Source: Alphaproteobacteria bacterium
GTDB taxonomy: Bacteria; Pseudomonadota; Alphaproteobacteria; SMXP01
Assembly: GCA_021774995.1 (NCBI GenBank)
Contig: JAJFIM010000157.1
Location: 1-5,490 of the forward strand
Direction: 5' to 3'
Length of the DNA stretch: 5,490 nucleotides
Shown here one piece after another: positions 1-5,160 of this stretch (the stretch's first letter is position 1; each line of letters starts with the position of its first letter). The position numbers and the translations under genes were made by a program. Below the pieces are notes generated by a model, which saw nothing but the letters and a program-made list of their open reading frames with translations, did not search any database and was not told the DNA's origin.

Positions 1-292
1 ATATATTTGCGCTCATAGCGGCGCCTATATTGGCAAGAGCAAACAAAACAAGCGCAGCGCCCGCGATACGACGTCTGTCCATCCGGGTAATAAACGCAGA
101 GACGCCGAGCGAGGCCAGACCCGATCCCCCCATTTCAGCGGCCGCGATATAGCCGCCCTGGCTTACCGTCAGACCGAAATCGGCAATGAGGCCGCCGACA
201 GCCAGTGGCATGACGGAAAAAGGCGCCACAGCAACGACGCCAAACATCAAAGCCGCGGCCATCGCCCAGGGATCTTTATTTGGTGCGGTCAC
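1..292 (-). CDS. MFS transporter, N-terminal part (cut by window edge)
   Basis: This is the first 97 codons of an inner-membrane transporter of the major facilitator superfamily; the gene runs off the left edge. I chose the GTG start at 292 because an AAAGG ribosome site lies about 6 bases upstream. The frame is open back to a stop at 332-334 with no ATG between, and the nearby ATG at 305-307 is in another frame and stops after five codons. A hydrophilic leader (TAPNKDPW) is followed by a hydrophobic helix at about residues 10-36, a second at about 46-68, and a third starting near 76. Between helices 2 and 3 the stretch ITRMDRRRIAG matches the basic, Asp-containing loop 2-3 signature (motif A) of MFS proteins. 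The substrate cannot be judged from this fragment. It lies on the same strand as the chelatase-like gene, 206 bases downstream of it, and may have its own promoter. The family call is fairly sure; the subfamily is unknown. Confidence 0.8.
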   Translation of the reverse strand, partial: MTAPNKDPWAMAAALMFGVVAVAPFSVMPLAVGGLIADFGLTVSQGGYIAAAEMGGSGLASLGVSAFITRMDRRRIAGAALVLFALANIGAAMSANI

Positions 293-306
293 GCGTGGCC
301 TTTCAT

Positions 307-338
307 GCGTTAAGTCGCCGGGGTTGCGCGTTTAACGC
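307..338. repeat. 7-bp inverted repeat just upstream of the MFS start
   Basis: GCGTTAA at 307-313 is repeated in inverted form as TTAACGC at 332-338, separated by 18 bases. The near arm ends about 15 bases before the GTG start at 292, directly beside its ribosome site. It could be an operator with half-sites about two and a half helical turns apart, or a hairpin in the leader of the transporter mRNA. The right arm also lies inside a local palindrome, GCGTTTAACGC (328-338). The repeat is seen directly; any function is inference. Confidence 0.35.
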
Positions 339-408
339 CGAGATCCGAGTTCGTTATGTGGGGAACAAGGCTGCTAAAGGGTAAATGTCCGGGATTGGGC
401 GTACGTAT

Positions 409-428
409 ATTATGCTGGAAAATTTTCC
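409..428 (-). promoter_or_regulatory. Possible promoter -10 and 12-bp palindrome for the MFS gene
   Basis: On the minus strand the perfect palindrome GGAAAATTTTCC (417-428) is followed two bases later by CATAAT (409-414), a 5/6 match to the -10 consensus. No good -35 hexamer stands 16-18 bases upstream. If real, transcription would start near 402 and give the transporter a leader of about 110 bases. A palindrome in the spacer of a promoter with a poor -35 is the layout used by some activator-dependent promoters, but this is inference from position only. Nothing else in the 293-498 gap looks like a gene, and no U-tailed terminator follows the chelatase-like gene's stop codon at 499-501. Confidence 0.25.
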
Positions 429-498
429 GGAGGCTATACCCAGAGCGTCAAAACGCTATTGCCACAGCGTCACTTGAAGTGGAAGGTTTAGGGACTTG

Positions 499-1773
499 TT
501 ACCCTTCAGCCAGTTCCTCATCTATTTTTTCTTCAACCCATTTGATAAAGTTGGGGTGTTCGGTCATGCCGGTGGCGTTGAATGTGAAATCAAGGCCTTT
601 GAGGGCTGTTTTGATTTGAGATTGAATGCTCCGTACAGAGATGAGGTTGGTGACGATGATGGCGCTCTTGCCTTGGGCGTTGGCGTTTGAGATCCAGTTC
701 CTCAAGTTCTGGATGTTGGCCTGGCGGACGGGCGGGGGCGAATCGTTTTGCAATGAGAAACCTTTTGAATCGGTAAACCCGCCCTCATCGCGCACGCTTG
801 CCGCCAGGCGGCCCAGCATGGCGAGGGTTGCGTCATTGTCGGCTTTGCCGGAGGGCCCGTGGCTGATGACGGCGACAACTTCATTGGCTGGGTCCACGCT
901 TGAGAACTTCGCTTCGTCCAGCAGAATCTCAGCCACCAGCGGATCGTCCGACATGGGCGTTGTGACGTCGATTTCGGCCGTGGATGTGATGCGCGGCGTT
1001 TCCAGATAGCCGGCGTCGTCGCGTAGTGAGAACATATATTCCCACTGCCGCATCTGTGTGTTGTAGGGTGAGCTTAAGGTCGGAATGACGATGATTTTTT
1101 TTGCGCCCGCCGCGGTGAGGTCATCCACCGCAGCTTGGATATGTTCCGACGTCATCATGCTCATGCCGAACCCAATGGCGGTTGGAAATGTTTTTGAGAT
1201 AACCCTGAATTTATCGCGAAAGGCGCTGTCGCCCGGCTCGCGGAATCCATGCGCCAGAAGAAGAACGCCAACGTTTCCCCGCAAGAGTTCGTCGCTGACA
1301 TAAGATTCGTAATTCGGACCCATCTGAACCATGGAAAAAGCGATCTCGTCGTCAGAGAAATCTTTGTAAAGATCAATTATCTCTCTCAGCGCGTCATATT
1401 GCGCTTTGGTGTGGTCATGCCCCGCCATCATGGTGACATTTGCAGGCGGCTCCCCGGCTGTCGATGGCGTTTGATTCATGCGCGATTGGGGCGTCGCGTC
1501 GGGGGTTGGGGTCATGTCCCGGCGTTGTTCGCGATATTGCCAATACCGGCTCATGCCGTCTTTATGCCGCATGCCGTCCATATGACGAAACCCGAAAATT
1601 GATCCGGCAACGCCGCCCAGGATGACCAATGCGGCTAAAAGGAACACCCAGAACGACAGAAACTTTCCGAAGGCGGCGGTTTTGCCATCTGATTTTTGGG
1701 AAGCGTAGAGAATGAAATATCCCACCACCGCTAATATAGTGGCCGGAATTAAGCTGAAGAAGAACATAATCAT
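499..1773 (-). CDS. Membrane-anchored protein with tandem CbiX-like chelatase domains
   Basis: This is a 424-residue protein. I start it at the ATG at 1771-1773, because GAGGAG at 1783-1788 sits 9 bases upstream; the TTG at 1780-1782 almost touches that site. Two hydrophobic helices (about residues 2-24 and 38-62) are followed by a Met/His-rich segment (HMDGMRHKDGM, 64-74), a Pro/Thr-rich linker (about 86-112) and a second His cluster (MMAGHDH, 115-121). Residues about 168-270 resemble the CbiX/SirB class of sirohydrochlorin chelatases: LLLAHG with His175, an 'IQAAVDDL' helix, and 'GAKKIIVIPTL'. Residues about 298-417 look like a second copy, with VISHG (His305) and 'GKSAIIVTNL'. Family chelatases insert Co or Fe into sirohydrochlorin and use a second His after the 'P-x-x-L' strand; neither copy has it. 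Charge around the helices does not settle which side of the membrane the domains face. It lies downstream of cysK on the same strand. The fold call is moderate; the activity is uncertain. Confidence 0.65.
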   Translation of the reverse strand: MIMFFFSLIPATILAVVGYFILYASQKSDGKTAAFGKFLSFWVFLLAALVILGGVAGSIFGFRHMDGMRHKDGMSRYWQYREQRRDMTPTPDATPQSRMNQTPSTAGEPPANVTMMAGHDHTKAQYDALREIIDLYKDFSDDEIAFSMVQMGPNYESYVSDELLRGNVGVLLLAHGFREPGDSAFRDKFRVISKTFPTAIGFGMSMMTSEHIQAAVDDLTAAGAKKIIVIPTLSSPYNTQMRQWEYMFSLRDDAGYLETPRITSTAEIDVTTPMSDDPLVAEILLDEAKFSSVDPANEVVAVISHGPSGKADNDATLAMLGRLAASVRDEGGFTDSKGFSLQNDSPPPVRQANIQNLRNWISNANAQGKSAIIVTNLISVRSIQSQIKTALKGLDFTFNATGMTEHPNFIKWVEEKIDEELAEG

Positions 1774-1901
1774 CGGAGCCAACTCCTCGTTTCATCTACC
1801 TTTTTGCAGAAGATGGAAGCGTAACACGGGAAGGAGCGCGCCGTATATCATGAGGCGGAATAAAATATCCGCTGTTCACAGAATAGTCTGAACGGAATTT
1901 A
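1774..1901 (-). other. cysK to chelatase-like gene gap with two weak hairpins
   Basis: This 128-base gap holds no gene. Just after the cysK stop, on the minus strand, an imperfect hairpin can form at 1873-1893 (GTTCA/TGAAC arms, or AGAC/GTCT-type inner pairing with a bulge). A second lies at 1855-1872 (GCGGA/TCCGC, 8-base A/T loop). Neither is followed by a U-tract, so neither is a standard intrinsic terminator, and readthrough from cysK remains possible. I see no convincing promoter. The GAGGAG ribosome site for the downstream gene is at 1783-1788. Confidence 0.3.
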
Positions 1902-2903
1902 TCACCCCAGCCAATCGGGATACGGCAAGTCTTTTTCCTTGAGAAAAGTGGGGTTCCACAGCTTGGCCATATAGCGGTTGCCCCAATCGCACAGCACCGT
2001 GACGATGGTGTGGCCGGGGCCCATTTCGCGCGCCAGACGCAGGGCGCCCGCCACATTGACGCCGCTGGAAAGACCAAGGCACAGGCCGTCTTTTTTCAGC
2101 AGGTCAAAAACCAGGGGCAGCGCTTCGTCATCGCGGATCTGGAACGCCAGATCTATAGGGGCGTCTTCAAGATTTTTGGTGATGCGTCCCTGGCCGATGC
2201 CCTCGGCGATGGAATTGCCTTCGGACTTCAACTCGCCGCATGTGTAATAGCTGTAAAGCGCGGCGCCCATGGGATCGGCAAGGGCGATTTGAATGTCCTT
2301 GTTGCGATCTTTAAGCGCCATGCCGATGCCAGCCAGCGTACCGCCTGTGCCGACCGCGCAGGTGAAGCCATCTACTTTGCCATCTGTCTGCGCCCAGATT
2401 TCCGGCCCTGTGGTCTGGATATGGGCGTAGCGGTTGGCGGTATTGTCGAATTGATTGGCCCAAACGGCGCCGTGGTTCTCCGTTTTGGCCAATTCCACAG
2501 CCAGGCGCTCCGAAACATGCACGTAATTGTTTTGGTCCCGATAAGGCGCCGCCGGAACCTCGCGCAGATCCGCCCCGCACAGGCGCAGCATGTCTTTTTT
2601 CTCTTGAGACTGCGTGTCGGGGATAACAATCACCGTGCGATAGCCCCGGTCATTGCCCACGAGCGCCAAGCCGATGCCGGTATTGCCCGCCGTTCCCTCG
2701 ACAATCACGCCGCCAGGCTCCAGATCGCCGCGCTTTTCCGCGTCTTCGATGATGGAAAGCGCGGCCCTGTCCTTGACCGATCCGCCGGGATTGAGAAACT
2801 CCGCTTTGGCCAGGATCTCACAGCCGGTTTCGTCAGAAAGCCGCGCCAGACGGATGAGGGGGGTTTGGCCGATAGCGTTGCAAAAGCCGTTGCGAATATC
2901 CAT
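1902..2903 (-). CDS. cysK: Cysteine synthase (O-acetylserine sulfhydrylase), CysK-like
   Basis: This is a 333-residue cytoplasmic PLP enzyme of fold type II, full length for the family. It makes cysteine from O-acetylserine and sulfide, the last step of sulfate assimilation. The PLP lysine is Lys44 in NPGGSVKDRAA. The substrate-binding loop reads EGTAGNTG (69-76) where classic CysK has TSGNTG. QFDN is at 151-154, the PLP phosphate loop GTGGT at 185-189 and GLSSG at 277-281. The C-terminal part ends LCDWGNRYMAKLW, where E. coli-type CysK has a PDSGERY-like stretch. The Thr-Ala-Gly loop and the C-terminal motif suggest the branch often annotated as cysteine synthase A in Alphaproteobacteria and related to fungal cysteine synthase 2; another beta-replacement activity is possible. 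The ATG start has AGGA about 9 bases upstream and matches the usual N-terminus (NAIGQTPL). It is divergent from cysE, which makes its substrate, so co-regulation is likely. Confidence 0.92.
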   Translation of the reverse strand: MDIRNGFCNAIGQTPLIRLARLSDETGCEILAKAEFLNPGGSVKDRAALSIIEDAEKRGDLEPGGVIVEGTAGNTGIGLALVGNDRGYRTVIVIPDTQSQEKKDMLRLCGADLREVPAAPYRDQNNYVHVSERLAVELAKTENHGAVWANQFDNTANRYAHIQTTGPEIWAQTDGKVDGFTCAVGTGGTLAGIGMALKDRNKDIQIALADPMGAALYSYYTCGELKSEGNSIAEGIGQGRITKNLEDAPIDLAFQIRDDEALPLVFDLLKKDGLCLGLSSGVNVAGALRLAREMGPGHTIVTVLCDWGNRYMAKLWNPTFLKEKDLPYPDWLG

Positions 2904-2988
2904 AAACGCGTTTCCTAAAATAGCCGGTTTCCAATGTGCCTGAATAGCGCCATTTAGAGCAAGAATCGAATCTTCACAGTTTCGCGCC

Positions 2989-3016
2989 TTGCGGTTCTAG
3001 GTACTGCTCTTATATG
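2989..3016 (+). promoter_or_regulatory. Candidate cysE promoter
   Basis: TTGCGG (2989-2994) and TATATG (3011-3016) are separated by 16 bases and lie about 60 bases before the cysE start. Each matches the sigma-70 consensus only partly (TTG of the -35, 4/6 of the -10). An alternative -35, TTCACA at 2973-2978 (5/6), lacks a good -10 at the right distance. The inverted repeat at 3017-3034 abuts this -10, which adds some weight. I saw no convincing opposite promoter for cysK in this region; a weak TATTTT on the minus strand is too close to the cysK ribosome site. Confidence 0.3.
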
Positions 3017-3034
3017 CCATAATCAAGGTTATGG
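3017..3034. promoter_or_regulatory. Perfect 6-6-6 inverted repeat, candidate operator
   Basis: CCATAA (3017-3022) and TTATGG (3029-3034) form a perfect inverted repeat around a 6-base spacer. It lies in the divergent cysK/cysE control region, 41 bases before the cysE start and right after the candidate -10, where a bound dimer would block transcription. The symmetry and size suit a dimeric regulator; which one cannot be said. It is A/T-rich and too weak to be a useful RNA terminator. The repeat is seen in the sequence; the operator role is inference. Confidence 0.4.
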
Positions 3035-3063
3035 ACGCTTTGTCTCCGTCCACCCTATAAGCC

Positions 3064-3077
3064 GGGAGGTGATTTTG
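3064..3077 (+). promoter_or_regulatory. Strong ribosome site that sets a TTG start for cysE
   Basis: GGGAGGTGA (3064-3072) contains eight consecutive bases complementary to the 16S rRNA 3' tail. The upstream in-frame GTG at 3069-3071 lies inside this site and so cannot be the start. The next in-frame initiator is TTG at 3075-3077, five bases after GGAGG. A rare start codon with a near-perfect ribosome site is a sensible pairing. Confidence 0.7.
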
Positions 3078-3758
3078 TCCCTAGTTTCACGTCTTTCCGA
3101 AGAAATCCAGTCTTATGTGGACCGCGATCCTGCGGTGCGTTCCGCGGGGGAAGTCTTTTTCACTTACCCTGGGTTTCATGCGGTTGTGTGGCATCGCCTG
3201 GCGCATGCGCTGTATCGGCGCCGCTGGTATTTTCTGGCGCGGCTTGTCAGCGCGCTTTCCCGTTGGTTAACCGGCATTGAGATTCATCCCGGCGCCAAAA
3301 TCGGCCGGCGGCTTTTTATTGATCACGGTACGGGCGTTGTGATCGGCGAAACGGCGGAAATAGGCGATGACGTCACGCTCTATCAAGGCGTCACGCTGGG
3401 GGGCACCACGCTGGAGAAAGGCAAGCGCCACCCGACGCTCGAAGACGGCGTGATTGTCGGCGCCGGCGCGCAGGTGCTGGGGCCTTTCACAATTGGACGC
3501 CGGGCGCGGATCGGCGCCAATTCCGTGGTTCTCAAGCCCGTGCCGCCCTGCGCCACGGTGATGGGCGTTCCAGGCCGGGTCATAAAAGGTAAAAACACTG
3601 ATCCTGAATGTTTCGAAGCCTATGGCACTTCCGCCAAAGAGACGGCGGATGAAGTGGCGATCTCGGAAGCTGAACTCATGAAACAGATCACCCGCCTTGA
3701 AAAACGCATACAAGCGCTGGAAGTTAGCCCCAAAGCCGCGCATCCGACAGAGGATTAG
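3075..3758 (+). CDS. cysE: Serine O-acetyltransferase, short type
   Basis: This is a 227-residue cytoplasmic enzyme that transfers acetyl from acetyl-CoA to serine, giving O-acetylserine, the committed step of cysteine synthesis. The start is TTG, set by the ribosome site at 3064-3072. A short helical N-terminal part (about 1-65) is followed by a left-handed beta-helix of hexapeptide repeats (about 68-170) and a charged C-terminal helix likely to form a coiled coil (about 199-216). Signature pieces are EIHPGAKIG (69-77), FIDHGTG with the catalytic-type His84, GVTLGGT (105-111), KRHP (117-120) and GVPGRVIKG near 164. The residue matching the catalytic Asp of E. coli CysE is Glu69, which I recall from short Bacillus-type enzymes. 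The N-terminal domain is shorter than in E. coli CysE (273 residues). The protein ends in Asp, not the terminal Ile that docks E. coli CysE into CysK. It is divergent from cysK and ends in its own terminator. Confidence 0.95.
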   Translation: MSLVSRLSEEIQSYVDRDPAVRSAGEVFFTYPGFHAVVWHRLAHALYRRRWYFLARLVSALSRWLTGIEIHPGAKIGRRLFIDHGTGVVIGETAEIGDDVTLYQGVTLGGTTLEKGKRHPTLEDGVIVGAGAQVLGPFTIGRRARIGANSVVLKPVPPCATVMGVPGRVIKGKNTDPECFEAYGTSAKETADEVAISEAELMKQITRLEKRIQALEVSPKAAHPTED

Positions 3759-3768
3759 GGCTTTTTTT
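3732..3768 (+). terminator. Intrinsic terminator overlapping the end of cysE
   Basis: AAAGCC (3732-3737) pairs with GGCTTT (3759-3764), and inside it ATCC (3742-3745) pairs with GGAT (3752-3755) around a 6-base loop. A run of seven T (3762-3768) follows, partly used in the stem. The left arm and inner hairpin lie in the last cysE codons and the stop codon TAG is inside the structure. This should separate cysE from zapE transcription. The internal loop makes the stem weaker than ideal. Confidence 0.6.
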
Positions 3769-3776
3769 ATAAATGT

Positions 3777-3804
3777 TTGCACCCTCCCGCTTGGAGATGA
3801 TAAC
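3777..3804 (+). promoter_or_regulatory. Candidate zapE promoter
   Basis: TTGCAC (3777-3782) and GATAAC (3799-3804) stand 16 bases apart, just after the cysE terminator and about 75 bases before the zapE start. The -35 keeps the TTG that matters most in Alphaproteobacteria, and the -10 matches 4/6. A promoter is expected here because the terminator cuts off cysE transcription. The call rests on position and weak consensus only. Confidence 0.3.
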
Positions 3805-3878
3805 GCTCGCGCCACGCATTAACGCCGGTGCAGGTTTTTTGCCGTACCAAATGGCGTGAGGAAAAAGCGGGCAGGCGT

Positions 3879-5051
3879 ATGGATGGACCAATCCTGAAAT
3901 ACAGAAAAAAAGTGGGGGCGGGCGCGCTCAGTGCGGACCCGTGCCAGGAGTTGGCGGCGGAGCAGTTGCAAATGCTGCATAACCGGTTGGCGAATTTATC
4001 CCAGACCCCACTGCGCGGCTTGAAGGATTTCCTCAGCGGTAAAAACAAAGAGCCAGTCCCGCGCGGTCTCTATCTCTATGGCGATGTGGGTCGGGGTAAA
4101 TCCATGCTGATGGACCTCTTTTTTGATGGCGCGCCGGTTGAGAAAAAACGCCGGGTGCATTTTCACGCCTTCATGCAGGAGGTTCACCGCGCGATCCATG
4201 CCTGGCGCCAAATGACGGTGGCTGTGCGGCGACGCCACCCCGATTATGTGCGCGAGGCGGCAGACGATCCCATTAGGCCCGTTGCCAAAGGCATTGCTCA
4301 GCAAGCGCGTCTTTTGTGTTTTGATGAGTTTCAGGTCACCGACATAACCGACGCCATGATCCTAGGCCGTCTGTTCGAGGCGCTCTTTTGCCAAGGCGTG
4401 GTGGTGGTGGCAACCTCCAACCGGGCGCCGGATGCACTCTATGAAGACGGCCTCAACCGCCAGCTTTTTACGCCTTTTATTGATCTCATCAAAGAGCGCA
4501 TGGATGTGCTGCATCTGGAAGGGCGGCGCGATCACCGGCTGAATTTGGGCGGCGGGCTCCAAGTCTATCATGCGCCTTTAGGGCCGGCGGCTGATGCGGG
4601 CCTGGATGCGGCCTGGGCTGAGATTACCGGGAGCGCATCCGAATGTTCTGAAGATCTGCCCGTGCAGGGGCGCCTTGTGACCGTTGCCCGCGCGGCTGGC
4701 GGCGCGGCGCGGTTTTCTTATTCCGATCTGGCGGAGCGGCCTCTGGCGGCGGCGGATTTTCTCGCCATTGCCGCGCGATATCACACAATACTGATTGACT
4801 GCATTCCGGTGATGGACAAAACCCGGCGCAATGAAGCCAAACGTTTTGTCACGTTGATTGACGCGCTTTATGAGGCCCGCGTGAAAGTGATTTGCTCAGC
4901 GGCGGCCGCGCCCCGCGCGCTCCACCCATCAGGCGCCGGGGCGTTCGAATTTGCCCGCACCGCCTCGCGCCTGATTGAGATGCAATCAGCGGCGTATCTG
5001 GCCGCCGATCATGTCCGTTCAGAGGATTTGCGGACACTCCAACTGTCTTAA
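3879..5051 (+). CDS. zapE: Cell division ATPase ZapE / AFG1-family ATPase
   Basis: This is a 390-residue P-loop ATPase of the AFG1 family. The E. coli member, ZapE, acts on the FtsZ ring during division under stress, and the mitochondrial member (Afg1/LACE1) acts in inner-membrane protein quality control; the alphaproteobacterial role is less clear. Walker A is GDVGRGKS (68-75, Lys74) and Walker B is LLCFDEFQVTD (about 145-155, Asp149-Glu150). A sensor-type stretch ATSNRAPDALY is at 178-188, and DKTRRNEAKRF (313-323) may supply the arginine finger. The usual C-terminal segment FEFARTASRLIEM is at 356-368. I chose ATG 3879 because the N-terminus then reads MDGPILKYRKKV, as expected for the family, and a GGCAGG precedes it closely. 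A GTG at 3828 in the same frame would add 17 residues of unfamiliar sequence and has no ribosome site. mdh follows 109 bases later. The family call is sure. Confidence 0.95.
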   Translation: MDGPILKYRKKVGAGALSADPCQELAAEQLQMLHNRLANLSQTPLRGLKDFLSGKNKEPVPRGLYLYGDVGRGKSMLMDLFFDGAPVEKKRRVHFHAFMQEVHRAIHAWRQMTVAVRRRHPDYVREAADDPIRPVAKGIAQQARLLCFDEFQVTDITDAMILGRLFEALFCQGVVVVATSNRAPDALYEDGLNRQLFTPFIDLIKERMDVLHLEGRRDHRLNLGGGLQVYHAPLGPAADAGLDAAWAEITGSASECSEDLPVQGRLVTVARAAGGAARFSYSDLAERPLAAADFLAIAARYHTILIDCIPVMDKTRRNEAKRFVTLIDALYEARVKVICSAAAAPRALHPSGAGAFEFARTASRLIEMQSAAYLAADHVRSEDLRTLQLS

Positions 5052-5129
5052 AATCCGTGTGGAGGCGGACACGCGCGCCCCATTGCTCCAGAGGGTTTTT
5101 CGCGCTACCACACACACCTCGGATTTTAA
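5048..5129. repeat. 82-base inverted repeat between zapE and mdh
   Basis: TTAAAATCCG (5048-5057) returns as its exact reverse complement CGGATTTTAA (5120-5129). Pairing can go on inward: TGTGG (5058-5062) with CCACA (5108-5112) after a bulge, and GCGCG (5073-5077) with CGCGC (5101-5105), around a 23-base apex that ends in five T. Outward, GTC/GAC can pair past a 2-base bulge. The zapE stop codon (5049-5051) lies in the left arm. It could be a structured 3' end or processing site for zapE mRNA, part of the mdh leader, or a tiny mobile repeat with TTAA at both edges. It lacks a U-tract after the closing arm, so it is not a textbook terminator. Confidence 0.55.
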
Positions 5130-5160
5130 AAGACTTCTAACTCATAAGGATCATCAAGCC

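Noticed and set aside
444..473. AGCGTCA direct repeat (444-450 and 467-473) and a small CACTTGAAGTG palindrome (471-481)
   Set aside because: They are short, imperfectly spaced, have no U-tract and lie downstream of a stop codon; chance is the simplest explanation.
1562..1795. 77-codon minus-strand frame starting at the ATG at 1793-1795
   Set aside because: It overlaps the chelatase-like gene in another frame. The GAGGAG lies inside this frame rather than before it, and fits the ATG at 1773 instead.
1855..1872. GCGGA/TCCGC hairpin as a cysK terminator
   Set aside because: It has only five base pairs, an 8-base loop and no U-tract on either strand.
2010..2918. Long plus-strand open frame (about 300 codons) opposite cysK
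   Set aside because: It lies almost wholly antisense to a clear, full-length cysteine synthase, resembles no family I know and has no ribosome site. Long antisense open frames are common where third-position bias is strong.
3267..3815. 182-codon minus-strand open frame opposite cysE
   Set aside because: It is a shadow of the conserved cysE hexapeptide region and crosses the cysE terminator; its translation shows no recognisable domain.
3828..3878. GTG start adding 17 residues to ZapE
   Set aside because: There is no ribosome site before it, and the added residues do not look like the family N-terminus, whereas MDGPILKYRKKV does.
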